Shown here: positions 1 through 13,400 of the stretch, piece by piece
Position numbering within the stretch: the stretch's first letter is position 1
How the letters are laid out: every line of letters starts with the position of its first letter
Source: Ancylostoma caninum
Lineage: Eukaryota > Nematoda > Chromadorea > Rhabditida > Ancylostomatidae
Reading direction: 5' to 3'
Assembly: GCA_037903475.1 (NCBI GenBank)
Contig: JBAJFG010000611.1
Span: 4,154,001 to 4,218,000 of the forward strand
Length of the DNA: 64,000 nt
Notes under the pieces: generated by a model
Told to the model about the DNA's origin: nothing
Database searches by the model: none
The model's input: only the letters and a program-made list of their open reading frames with translations
Made by a program: the position numbers and the translations under genes

Positions 1-174
1 GGTGGTGAAATGTGGAGGGGAAACCCTCATTTGATGTCGACTATCAAGGAAACCAACTAACAACCAATGGAACCGCATGGCCTACTATCACGACAACGAT
101 TCCAACGCGAGCGGCGCTGTCGCGCAGCGTGCTCCCCGAGACTGCGAAAAAACGCGTCCTTACTGAATACCACT

Positions 175-596
175 TTAACACGTTCGCGACATAGCCGATT
201 TTGAGCTTACCGCCGCGTGGGATTCGCGCGCTTTTGGACGCTTGGGTCCCGTGCTCGACCGGTCGTGCACGTGGTCCCGCGGGGTAGTAATTTTTCACTT
301 CCAGAAGAACTGCAACTTCTTTGATGAAATTTATATTTTTAGTCGTAATTCTTAACAATTCCTTGCCATGTTTGTTGTCTACTGTTTTGTTATTGCGATG
401 GTTTATCTGAAATTTCAGCTGTCCCAGTTCGAAATGCCAGTGAAAAAGTTTGAGAGAATGTCTGCTTTGCCCACTGCTCGTATAGAAAACTTGTATGCTT
501 GCTAGTACAAATCTGCTAAATAAGAACGCTTCACCAAGATAGGACATTAAATAGGGCGTGCAGGACCGGTCGTGTACGTTGTCGTGAACGTGTTAA
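175..596. mobile_element. TTAA-flanked MITE (piggyBac-type), copy 1
   Basis: Inverted termini TTAACACGTTCGCGACA (from 175) and TGTCGTGAACGTGTTAA (to 596) share TTAA at both outer ends, the target duplication of piggyBac-type elements. Internal blocks such as CTCGACCGGTCGTGCACG recur in the shorter copy at 36908-37073. There is no transposase. The open frame over 44-547 is an accident of this element. Superfamily assignment is by TTAA only. Confidence 0.6.
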
Positions 597-1152
597 ATAC
601 TATTTTGATTCAAAATTTCCCCGACTACTAGGCTTGAAAAAGTTTGGTGAGACGTCGACTCAGCGCAAACACTGATGAATCAAATTCATCTCGGGCTTTC
701 TCCAAAGCTTCAGAATAGAGCTCAAAGCACTGTGTAATCTTAGGAAGGACTTAACCCATAGAATTTACAAAACACTACGGGATCTTCCGCGATAGATGCA
801 GGGCCCCGATGAGCGACCATCTATTCTCATCTTTGTAGGAGAGAAAAAGGTAAACTATCCTCAAAGGAGCGTCCCGGACGGCTGAGTTCTTGGAAATTAA
901 GCTGATCCAAACTTGAGTCACTAAAAATGGGTCACAAAAAACCGCAAGGATGAGAAAATTCATTAAAAACTCCAACGCTTTTTTGTATTTTGTAACATAA
1001 CTGCGTTAGTTTTGCCCCCTCCTCCCCAGTCATCACACCTCCCCACCCCCTCTCCCTCTTCTGACCGCCATCCGTGTGCAAACAAACACAGTTCGAGAAA
1101 AAGCTACAAAAAGGTTAAAAAAAATTATTGTGATTTTCAAACAGTAACAAAC
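597..1152. other. no gene recognised (3' flank or last intron of SLC13 gene)
   Basis: A minus-strand open stretch at 975-775 has a hydrophobic start (MNFLILAVFCDPFLVTQVW) and lies where the last helix of the SLC13 protein is expected. Its phase does not fit the donor at 1152, so it is not included in the gene model. The pyrimidine-rich block 1012-1080 resembles similar blocks near 17440 and 42240. Confidence 0.3.
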
Positions 1153-1452
1153 CATATCCGCAACTGCTACAAGACCTGTGCCGAAGACGATGGCGTTTGG
1201 TGGAGTAGCAACGGGAAAAAGAAAGGCGAACGACGACGACACCGCTACTGGCAGCATGAAAAATAGTGGGTTGGTATCCAGTGATCTAAAATATAAAGTA
1301 CATGTATAACATCGATACTTTCTATGTAGTTTCCTTTCCCCACCTGGCCAATTCTGCTACAATAGGTATGAAAATAGAAGCGATGACCGTATTTGAGCAA
1401 ATATTGGTAAGGCCAACAGTAATACAAATACAGATGAGCATTATGATATTAA
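1153..1452 (-). CDS. SLC13 exons with second SNT motif and family signature
   Basis: Exon 1452-1344 (acceptor tttccag, donor AG|gtgggg) contains [20 protein letters not shown], the second SNT hairpin of SLC13 carriers. Exon 1285-1153 (acceptor tattttag, donor ATG|gtttgt) continues in phase with the N-P-L-F-F-M-L-P helix and the SLC13 signature, ending in [10 protein letters not shown]. In family members about 30-40 residues follow. I could not place them between 1 and 1152, so the last exon may lie outside the window or the gene end may be damaged. A weak candidate for that exon is the open stretch around 970-870. Confidence 0.92.
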
Positions 1453-4400
1453 CTGGAAAGACAGAAAGTCTCTGCATCACATCGCCGATTTCAATGGACA
1501 AATGAGACTCCTGGAATGATTAAGTTTATATGGTGCAAAAATAGGCTACGAAAATGAAATTCGCATTCTGATGTTTGTTTGCATTTGAGTGCACATAATC
1601 TAGTGAATGACAACACCAGCACAGCATTTGTAGTGAAACTAATGGTCTGATCACTGTGTATTGGTGAAGCGCTGAATTTTTTTTTGTTGACAATTGATAC
1701 AAGACTCCAAAAAAACTGAAATAGTTTACATTCGGACAAGGCTGATACAAGTTTCCTTAATAGAAGCAAGTGGGTGGATGATGAAGATTTGTGATGATTT
1801 ATGCTGATACAGTCGATCTGTTAGCTGCTTGTGAGCATCACCATATTCCCAATTTAGTTGAAAAAGGATAGTCTTCTCTACTACAACAGCGCAGCTAGGG
1901 GGTCCGATGTGGTGTCTCCAACCTGAAAACTGCTTTGCTAGACGCAGCCGTAGTGGAAACGAGAAGCCGCAGAATTCACGGTATCGTTACCAACTTTATC
2001 CCAGATCACAAATTCGGTCTCAATTGAACCCAACTACTTCAAAAAATATTTCGTCTCAAACCCAGAGCATTTGTGTACTCTTACGACATCAGGAAAAATG
2101 TCGCTTGGGAGGTAAATTGCCTATGGGAACGGTTTCAATCGCGTAAACGTCCAGCATTCATGGAATTGATTGCGATTCTTCCGAAGCATCACACGGTTAT
2201 TGGTATAAATTACATCGATGATGAGAACCAGCTTGAATTTTTGACCTTCTATTGCCATTTCTTGAAAAGTCGCTAATGTCACAACTGACGATGCTCTATA
2301 TGGTATCCACCGCTTTGCCTACCGCCTACGGTCGAGAATCCACAGAGGGGCCAAAATACTTGATCGCGAATCAAAACTTCTGCGTTCGATGCCATTTTGA
2401 TCAAGAGACGTTCGGCTACCTGATTCCATCCCTAACGATGACTGAAAACTAGCAAATCTCAAACTAAGAATAACAGAACATACCAGAACGAAGCGACACA
2501 GATATACCGAAGCGTTTCAATGATCAGTCAGCAAAAAGATTCTAGAAAACTCATTCGCCTCAAACACAAGTTGCCGAACATGATTGGAGATGTGAGAATA
2601 TTTTGTTCTTTTACCATAGTTGTTAGACAACTATATCACCGATTAGATGCTATCCGACGCACATCAACTGTGTTTCTTAGTTCCAAGGAGAAAATTTTGT
2701 AGGCCAGGAAGCCGTGGCCGCGGTCATCGTGTATATCGCGCGCGCACAACAGGACGATGCGTTTCCGAGCCATAATAAGCCCAGGGCGCCGGGTCGTTAG
2801 ATAGCAGTTGGTTGCTGCCACCCGAACACTGGCCGCGACTTACCTGCAATTGCCAGTCGGTGCGCGCGCTACCTACGCGCTACGAATAAAGAACTGGGGC
2901 GGGACTGTGCGTAGTTTGAATGGATCCAGAAATTTCAATCTTTTCTTAATTCTCACTTAATTTATTGGTTCTCTGGAACTAAAATTGCAACAGCCGAATG
3001 GATGACGATTCCAGAGTGAAAAATGTGAAATGGACTAATATTTAGAAATATTCATAACGAGTCTCGCTCACGGCACTTCACCACTCTTCTCAGAATCAAG
3101 CTTTTCCTTTTAAGTTTTTCGTTATTATGAATTAGTGTTCTGGTGATTTCGAAATTGCACCGTGATAGTGGATCAAACGAGTGAATTTACCCCAAATATG
3201 CCCTTGAAATCTTTTTTTACCCTTGAAATCTTCTTTTGGAACCTGTTCCACGCTTTTCGCATTCATTTTACTTAACTTTAACGCTTCTCACGCCATTTCG
3301 TCGAAATCTCAGCGTAGGCAGCGCGCGCACCGACTGGCAATTGCAGGTACATAAGTCGCGGCCAGTGTTCGGGTGGCAACAACCAACTGCTATCTAACGA
3401 CCCTCTGCGATAAGCCCAGAGAGACCCTACGCCAAAATAATCCTACAGTGGAAAAGCAATTCATTCCGCGTCGATCTATATACAAAAACTTTAGCAATCT
3501 TCATCTTTTGATTACTTTAGCAATCTTCATCTTTTGATTACTTTAGCAATCTTCATCTTTTGATTTCTTCATAAACTTAGAAGGATATGACCTCAAATTA
3601 AAGGCAGCACCCACGGGAATTTTCGCTGCTCAGGTTTTCACGCTTCTTAGTACATTAGCGCAGTTCGATTTGTTCCTGCACCATACTAACAAAGGAAACC
3701 CACCACGTTCAGCGCAGTAACTGGTACATTTTTGTGTTGGCGTTCAATCTGGACGAGTTCTCCGCTAGTTGTTTCCTGCGCGAATTGCAATAAAAACAGC
3801 CATATTTACTGCAATTTTGGTGAAATAGAGTCGTTTCTTCTCTTTGTGAGTTTTCTGATGATTTTTTCGTACATCTGCTATTTCTATTAAGTGAAATGTT
3901 TCCTCCCTTGCATTTTACAGGAATCGAAGCTGTCTGGCAACAATTCAATTGGTTTCGTTGAAATTTCAATTTCAATTTTTTCCGGATTTTTCTACATTGA
4001 AAGACTTCGTAAAGTTTTGCTTTTTAAATGACGTCCTTGCTAAGTGCTACACATTTTCAAGGAGTTATTTTCTTGATTAGGCATGGGAAGGGTGCATTTG
4101 TGAACAAATAAATAACTCATTGCGCGAATATCCATCAGATGAAAAAAGATATCATTGATCTTTGGATGTCAACCCCATTAATGGCTCATGCAACTACAAG
4201 ATTATGGAAGGCAGCCACGGCCGCGCCGGCACCGTAACCTGACCTGTGTTAGGCGTCAATTATATCGCCGCGCGCTGACTGCACACGTTGCGCGAGCCTT
4301 TACGGCATCGTCTAGAGTATTGCAGTATTGCAGAGTTCTCCCAAATTTTACAAAAAGGGGTCTCTGAGGTGCGGATCTTGAAAATAGCATCCGTTTTGTA

Positions 4401-7400
4401 CCGTGATCTCGTTTTTGTGCGGCTACTGTAGGAAACTGAGGGAAATGTGACTGTGATCAACACCTGAAAATACGTTCGTGTACAGGGTGGTTCATAAGTT
4501 TTGGCCCCCATATGCAGAGTATACCAAAATAATGTTTACACTGCGCTTTATCATTTTCAATATAAATGCAGTGGGCGCAGCTTTTCCAAGGTAATATACT
4601 CCTATGCTCAAAATACTGCTTGCATCATTAAGCCATTCGAGATCGAGTTTGCATTTGGTGTGATCATAGTTGATGTTTGTCGATAAGTCCTATCCTATTT
4701 CGTTACAGCCAATGCATTGATGCCAACGGCGTTGCGGCGGTCAATTAAACAAGTTCAACCCTGAGCCCTCCAAATGTTGCCGAAAAAGTTCCCGTTTACT
4801 ATTATTTGTGTTGGAGTTATCAAAGTTTATATAGTGTCATCATTAGTTTAACACAATGCAAGGTGGTAGTTCTGGTGTAAACTGATGTAGGATCAAGCTC
4901 ATTATTTACTCTCGAAGAGGGTTGTATATGACAATCAATAGGATTCGGATAGGTGCTTCAAGAAGGTTCGCTCTCAGAGCATGTTTTCGTTCGCACACTA
5001 GGGGTCAAACTTGCCGCATGGCCACTTTCTGATGAAGCGTCACATGGTGCATCTCAACTAGAATCGAAAGCAGCAACATTTCTCCTTTCCCGGAATGATG
5101 TCCATATGATGTTCAGTGTACCTTTAATGCTGCCAACCACAAAAATCCAAGAAAATTCGCTATGATGTTACCTTTCCTCAAAAAATTGCAGAAGTTTTAG
5201 AAGGGTGAAGGGAAATGAGGTCTCGGCGTAACAGTTAAATTCTTCAAGTGTTCACAGTCCCCCCAGAGAAATCGCTCCGAGTAGTGATTCCCCCTCAAAA
5301 TTGACAGTGGTGTTCCATGCCGCGCAGAGGCACTCAAAGGAAGGGTTTTGTACAAATATCGAGAATAGTGCTTTTCATTCCAGTTGTAAACATGGGCAAT
5401 TGGAGCATCTAATAAGGACAGGATTCACTCGAATATTTCGAGCGGTTTTGGGTATCCTTTGGAAATCTCAGTTAATTTTGATAAACCTTCATATGGTTTA
5501 CATGCTTTGCATGACTATGGTAAAGCAAAAAGTGGCCGAAATTTCCACATAGAGGTTGGTCTTTTCGGTTTGTGCTGCTGTGAAACGAATTCCACATAAA
5601 AGATTGGTCTTTGGTAAAAACTGAACAGTTTTCGACAGATGATATTGATTCACACAGGAGAAGGTTCAAGAAAAAGATCCAATTTCAGACGCTGATAACA
5701 CTTAGCAACATCATTTAGCATGGCACTGTCATTACTGCGCCGAAATCGACATTCCCCTCAGTTTCGTATAGTAGCTGTAAAAAACGAGATCACGGTACAA
5801 AACGGATGCTATTTTCGAGATCTGCACCTCAAAGAACCCCTCTGTCTTAAATTTGGGAGGATTCCGCAATACTTTAGACGATTCCGTAAAGGTATGCGCA
5901 ACGTGTGCAGCCAGCGCGCAGCAATGTAATTGACATCCAGCACAGGTCAGGTTACGGTACCGGCGCGGCCGTGGCTGCCTTCCATAATCTTGTCATGCAA
6001 CTCGACTATACCTACCAACATAACCTGGCCATGAGCGTCTAAAAACAGGGTTTTGGTGCCATCGGGAATTTTCAACTCTATGCAGGTGTTCAGCATTTCT
6101 TTGGAATTCGCCGAATTTTCCAAGTTGAAAATTTCCATTGGTGCTGTCTTTATGAAGTTGTGAAGAAGTCAGCACGAATCAAATTTTCTCCTTCATATCG
6201 AGAATCGCGATTTCTGAGAAGCGATATTAGCACCGTCTAAGAGTAGAGCATATTCTGAAAACAAACTCACGCAGTGGCTCAGCAAATGTGAGCAGCGCGA
6301 CCTAGCTTCAAATCGCGACACTCATAACCAGGAGATGATGTTGTGTATAAGGTGAAATATGGAAGGAACAGTCTGAGGAGGGACTGAACCCCTGCCGTAA
6401 GAATAGCCTCTGCGCACAACATTCAGGCTACCACATTTTTTTTCTTTTATATTAGGTTGAGTCGAAAGTTCTCGGATAAATTGACGACATTCTTATTTTC
6501 TTCCCAATTTTCTAACGACATCCGTGAATCATTTGAAGTATGCCCCAATGGCATCGATGGCCTTCTGCCAACGTTAGGCAGATCGTAGATGCACTTGCTC
6601 CAGAACGCTGGGGACTGGTCCTTGAGGAAGTGCTCGAGTGCCTTTTTGATGTCGTTGCGAGTTTGGAATTTTCGACCATCCAGATGACGTTGGAGATGGG
6701 AAAAAGGTGGTAATCCGGGGGAGCCAGGTCTTGGGAATACGGTGGGTGTGGTAAAATGGTCCAGCCGAAGTTCATCAGTTCGGCCTTGGTCGTTCTTGCA
6801 ATATGCGGCCGAGCGTTGTCGTGCTGTAAGTAGACTTCGTGCTGCTGCGGGCGCGCATTTTCGAGATTCGTCTTCAGATTCCTCAATTGCTTAGTGTGAC
6901 TTCCGCGGTTACTGTGGGTCCTTCAGCGAGCAGCTCTCAGTTCTCGACGCACTCCACCAGATGAAGAGCATACCTTTTTGGCGTGTACGTTGGTTTTGGG
7001 GACGTCTTCTCCATCCGCCCCTTTGTCAACCCATTGGGAACGCCGGTGAACGTTACAATAGAGAATCCGTTTTTCGTCCCTGGTGACAAGGTGCTCAAGC
7101 TACGTGTAGGTGCGCTTGAGTGTGAGGAAAGTGCTGTATCAGCGCGGCGGCCCAATTCAAGCTACGTCTGAGCATGTGGTATCCATCAACCGAGTTTTCG
7201 CACCTGGCCAATTGACTTCAATCCGCGAACAACTGTGGTTTGACTCGCCTCGCCTTAAGAGCAACCGTCAGCTCGCGAGTGGTTCGATTAGGATCGGCTT
7301 CCACCTGTCTCCGCAGCAAGTTCAAATCCACCTCCATCGGGCATCCCGAACGGTCTTCATCTTCGATGAAATAGTCGCCCGACGCGAACCTCCAATGCCA

Positions 7401-10400
7401 TTTCTAGACTTTACTTCTAGCGGAGGCATGCTCCTTGTAAACTTCCTTCGGACGACTATCGATATACGCCGGTTCTAGGCCAAATGGATGGAAAAAAAGA
7501 ACGAAGTTGCGGAGGTGGAGTGATGACAGCTTGGATTTGCGCGGCATGGTGGTAGGAAAGGAACTAGATCGGTATGCTTCTTAATCTGCGCTTCGAGGAG
7601 AATTTTATACTTTATCAAGATGTAGTTAACATGTTCTTTTTCGTTAGCTCATTGCTGAGTTATAATCTCTGGAAGTCAACACTACCAATTTGTCCGAAAA
7701 CTTTTGACAACCTAATAACAGAGCTAAACCGGACCAACCCACTACTACATTACTGATGGTCAATACACTTGTCAATAGCTGTCCACTCGCTTGGCTATCT
7801 ATAAGCCCTTCTTTGGAATTTATGATCTATCTTTATGATCTATCTATAAGCCCTTCTCTGGAATTTATGACACTTCCTTACCATTCCTTCCTGCATTGCT
7901 ATCAAAATTTCTGCATAATTCAAAAATTATGAGAGACTGTGTGCGCTTGTGCACCACAACTTGGAATGACGCGCCATATCCTGCGCAAGAGTACGCTTCA
8001 ACATGAACAAATCCTAGAGCTATCATTTGCAAGGAATACGAACAGATGTCCAGCAAGGAGACGGGGGAGCGAGGCTTATTGAGAGAACAAAAGAGAGAAG
8101 GAGAAGGAGAGAGAGAGGGAGAGAGAGAGAATGGGGCTCTCACCACAAGTTGGTCTTGGAACGCCAGAAAAATAAAATGAGCCTATGTAATAGAGCGTAT
8201 GTCCAACTATGCGGACCAATATGTATTCACTCGGTGCCTTGCTCATCATTCACTGTGCCATAAGGAACTCCATATTTTTGTGCTTGCACTAAACTCTTGC
8301 CAAACTCTAGTTTCAACTGTAGGGAATACATGCGAATAAATTTACCTTAACTCCAGCAGCAAGGGCGAAACCACCACCTAGCAGCAGCACAACACTCCAT
8401 GGGAAGCGTTCTTGGATTGTAGGCCAGTCCAGAAGAGAGTTGCGTACAATATAGTGACCACCTCTACCACTGCCTGGAAACCGTTGAGAAAAATGATAGT
8501 TTTTTGAATATATGCATGTATTAGTATGCATAAAATGTGTTTATTGAAATATCACCTTGATAACACATCGGTTTCTTATCTGGTATAATGAAGAGAAGAA
8601 GGACGACGAAAACGGCACTCGTGGCATCGGTTATGTAGCTAAACTGCATTGATAATTCATGACATACAGCTGTAGAACAGGGCAAGAACAAGGTTAGAAA
8701 GTGAATTAATGTGGTTACATAACTTCTTTAGGCGTCCATCAAAACTTGTTAAAAGTTATATATTCATTCAGTCCTTTCAGTTTTATCACAGAAGCGATGG
8801 GTTTCGTCAGAATCAGCAAAAAACTACAGTATCCGCCTCCTTGGCAGTTTCTTAGTCAGGTAAGCCAGTCGCGCGGAGAAGTTTTGAAATCTTCCCACTC
8901 AAGATAGCAAAATCCCATTGCACCGTTCAAGCGCAAGCTGAATAGGAGAACTGATAGGAAAAATTGTAGCACGACAGTGTCCCCGTGTTACCCAACAACG
9001 CTACAACCTTCTATATTCAAAGTGGCGGCGACAGGACTCCATTCACTGCAAATGTTGAGAAGCTCGTCACCGGCAGGACCGCGAGATGAGGTGATGTCTT
9101 ACTTTTTTTTCGAAAACGCCTTGGAAAGCGAAAAAAAACGTATTAAGTTTATTTCAGGTTCAGCTGGTACAGCTTTCTCACCTGCGAGCGTGATATACAC
9201 TTAGTTGGGAGCAAAAAAGTGGGATGGGCATTCAGGAACACCAAACGGCAACGATAGCCTGTTTTTCCGTGCATGGATACCGGCCGAGAATTTTAACAAA
9301 GTCACAATTTGCTTTTCATACTCTTTAAGTTGCGCTACTATAACTATGACGTATAACTACGTATATGAGCGCCCTTGTGAGAAACGTTCGTTCTGCTCGC
9401 ACAGGATTACTCGACCTTTTGCAAAAACCCTTTGAGAACAGTAGGGCAGAATTCGCCCTGCGAGTATTCAACTATGAGGGCATGCGACTTCTGAGCGTTT
9501 GGAAGCTTACACTGGAAATTCACTTGAAGTCTAACTAATGGTTTTCCGAAGCATATAATTTTAGCGAGCTCGCGTGGAAATTTCTGTTAGAGTACTCTAT
9601 TATGCGTTGTGTAGTATTCTATTCTGTATGATGAGTATTTTATATTCTGATGTTACAATTATTATGTACCAGCATATAAAGTATTCGCAAAGGTTAAAAT
9701 TGAATAAGTAAACAAGTTTACCCTTTCTTGAAAAACGATCCGAAGCCAGGAATTACTTGTGGGTCCCTGAATATCCAAAGTCCCAGTAGAAGCACAAAAC
9801 AAAGCATTACGGCTACCTGCAACATGATCTGAATGAGGATATGCAGTAAATCGATGCGACTTCAGCGTAATTCCCGATTTACTCTGTGTTTGCAAATATA
9901 ATTGTAATTGTTTCGTAGGAAAACCTCAGCAAATGTGGTGCTTGGAAGTTTCTCGTATTTTTCCTTCAGTTTTCGCGATACGATAGCAGATCCTTGAGGA
10001 GCGTTCTTCAGAAAAACGATGTTGAGAACAAACCTAAATAACTTTCTGTTTAGCATTAAGACAAAACTGTCCCAGACTGTTGCGAAACTAATCACAGAGA
10101 AATTCAACCTAGTTCGCAATTTTATAAGTGAACTCAAACAGCTTTATTCCCTAAAAAAAGATCTAATCGATCTAGTGTACTCTCATTTTCGGTATAGGTT
10201 TCATGTCCGAAGTTAAAAACGGAAGAATCTTTAAGTTGCTGGTTTTTTAGGTGAGCTTTGAAGTATGGGGCTTAGCGCTAGCCTAGAGCTAGAGAGGCAC
10301 ATTCTTGTTCATCCTGGTTGACCATATTTGTGGCAATATTTCAAATGTCAACACCAAATCCACAACAACTGGATCCTGCTGTGACCCCAAAAAGCGCCTG

Positions 10401-13400
10401 GCATTTGCGTCACAAACATGCTTCAGTTAGAGCGTCTTCAGCTGGAGCTACAAAGGTAGTAGTAAGTCAGATGAATGCACTAACACCAAGCTGTGAGCAT
10501 AACCTTCTTATGGTTGAGAACATGTTTAAGAAAGCCATTTTCATGTTTCTCATGGTCGTACAGCAATCATTTCTCACCAGCAATGATCACACGACTCAAA
10601 ATTGGTTCGTTACCAGACGGACAATTACTAGGTTGGCCAGAGCTTTTTCGCACATTTTTCGAATGTCTCATTTATGGCACAGCAATAAGCACGATCTTAT
10701 GGTGAGTAATACATAAGGTAATACTCTGAATAGGAATACTAGTCGTTGTTCTCAAGCAAATCTCCTGTGTGCTATGTTTTCAAGCGAATCTCCTGTGCGA
10801 AACTTCTCCGAAACTTGCTTTAGAACCTTACTTCCAGCCTGATAATATCAAGCCACGCGTCGCAAAGAAAGGATATAGGAGGTGAGCAAATAATGGTAGA
10901 TGGCTGTCCCTCATCAATCGTTGTAAAATAAGCTCTCAATCTTTACTTGGAAGGAAAGGAATTCAAGACCAGCACTCAAGACGTTGTTAGACTGAGAACA
11001 TGCTTTGCCTCCTGGGAGAGACGGCATCCATGAGCTATTTGTGCGTTGGAAGGAAGTGGTAGGCTTTGATAGAACAAACATTCGGTCTACAATCTTTATG
11101 CGCAGTGAAATTTTTACCACCGAAAACAAAAGGATTTGCAAACTTTTCAGCTGACCTATTAAGTCAGAATTGATGTCATAACGAGTGAAGCGCTCGCAAA
11201 CAGTCAAATCATAGGGCATCCACTTTTGCATCTCGCCAAACAAATTTTTCGATATTGTATGGTATGGAGCACTCTTTTGAACGGAGGAATTTCCATCTTT
11301 CCCTAATGGGGGTGCGTTGCACTAGGCGACAACGAGAGGCGTGTCTATGACGAGATCTGCAAAACTCTGTCATCTCTGCAATATGCAGGGTGGCAGCAAG
11401 CGCTCGCTCGGATGGCTCTCGCACCTCTCTCGCACCTTTAATTACTGGTACATTGGAGCTGTCTAGGTCGACGTCAGGAATGTTGAGGTTGAACGCTCGT
11501 ATATCGATCATCTCCTTGCGCAGTTTTTAGCAAAAGAAAAAGGGGGAAAATTCTCGTCAAGGAACTGGATACAGTAATCAAGTGGGTAATTAGGGAAAAG
11601 CCAATATGGAGGATAATCATCTACCCACATGGTTATTTGCTTTTCCTCTCTTTTCGAACCCGTGAGGGAATAGTTCTATTATGTGAGCAGCGTTTCTACC
11701 GATGTTAGCCTAAAACAGGATTGGGAACAACACGCGTTTTGCTTCTGAAAGAGCATGTTCTGCCTTGAAGTCTGCAATGGGAAGATAGCTTCCGAACGTT
11801 TTCGCAGTACAGCGCTCAAGCGCTTTGCATTTGGCAGGTTTCACAGCGGGGGAATATTAAGATCCGGGAACTACTGGCTGCTTCAAGTGGACACGGCAGT
11901 GAATTTAGAGTAGGGCAATAAACAAGGAACGATGAAGAAAGGTTGGATATAAATGAAAACAAAAGCTTTAGATAGAAATGAAAACAAAAGTAGAAGTTAT
12001 TGTTAGAAAGGCTGAAAAGTCTCCATTTCTTCATTTCGTACCTGACTTTAGTATAAAAGAACAATGCAGGACAGTGCTCTTCCAGAAGCAAAACGCGTAT
12101 TGCTACCCTTCCTATATTAGAAACATCGGTAGAAAACTCAAATGTTAGCATTTTTAATCAAATTTTTACATCCCGGACTTTCGGCTTGATGCATGATGCA
12201 TACGAAGAGTATAGTATGCTTTGCGACTCCGCTAAATCCGTACGTAAAGTGACTTTTTGAAAATTCCGTGAAACGTGGATAACTGAACCGAAATTGATGT
12301 TGCCAATCAATCCACCGGTATTCATTTCCTAGTTTGGATGAGAGGTCCTGCGTATGACCACTGTATAGCCTAGACTTGACACAATTAGAATGCTCTTCGT
12401 TCCTATCGATGACACATTTTTTGGAAGAGAAAAAGCTTCAAAACATTAAGAAAGCCAAAATTTGTGTGGGCCGCTATTCTGACACACTGCATACCGAAAA
12501 GAGCATCTGCTCCTCGAATGACGGATGGAGAAGGACCATCGAATGAGGAAAAGAGTACCTAGCTGCTGATTTTATTTTACTTTTGTAAAGGTTTGGTTCA
12601 TCGAAACGGTCATTCCTAAACCTTTCATAAAAAAAGTTTGGACTTAATTCTGGAATTTCTTCGTAGAGATAAGTGATGAAATATCCGCGCAGCCATTTGC
12701 ATGATTGCTAAATTTAATGTTGACTTATTTTCCCTGCTCCTCACATAATTGAGTTATTTCCACTACTTTTAATAACGCTATTCTGGCAACGCAGCCATAG
12801 AACTAACAGGTATACGCTGACTTTGTTATTCTCAGTACGACCTGGTCGATGGTGGCAACACCTGGGGACCTATCACATTCCCAGGGCCAGGTTTGGATGC
12901 ATCGACGCTGGAGCTGGACGTCTACATATGCTGCTGCCATCGAGGTATCTCGTACGGGAACGCCCCCCTTTGTCGCCTAGTGCTTGCCGTCCCCTTAATG
13001 GCAGGATCCAAATGCTTAAATTTGTGATTATCTGTAGGGAAATAGTCTATTAGTGGCCTATATAAAGAAGTTTTTTTGATTTTCGTCTGCGTCTACTCCC
13101 AGACCGTCTGGAGCGCCACGTGTGGGCATGCGCTGTAGAGCAGCAACAGAAGACGATTCTGTGCCACCCCACTCGTCCAATTTTTTCACCATTCCTGTTC
13201 CTTCCACGCGGCCCAAAACAGCAAAATCATGGATGCTAAGCTCATTCTCGGGAACTGAACAAAACTTTTGGTAGTACTAGGTTGGTACATAATTAATGCG
13301 GCTTTTTTTTGCTACTTCTTTCCTTGATAAAAATTGAAGCTTTTCAAATGGATTTTTTCCCACGAAAACAATCCGCTCCTTCCACTTGTAAAAGATGCTA

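Noticed and set aside
44..547. 167-codon minus-strand ORF
   Set aside because: Spans the TTAA-bordered MITE and flank. No domain and no splice context.
1012..1266. 84-codon plus-strand ORF
   Set aside because: Overlaps the opposite-strand SLC13 signature exon, which has clear family motifs. This is its shadow.
4484..4510. TIR of a nested mariner inside the MULE
   Set aside because: Only one end (TACAGGGTGGTTCATAAG) was found, with no inverted partner.
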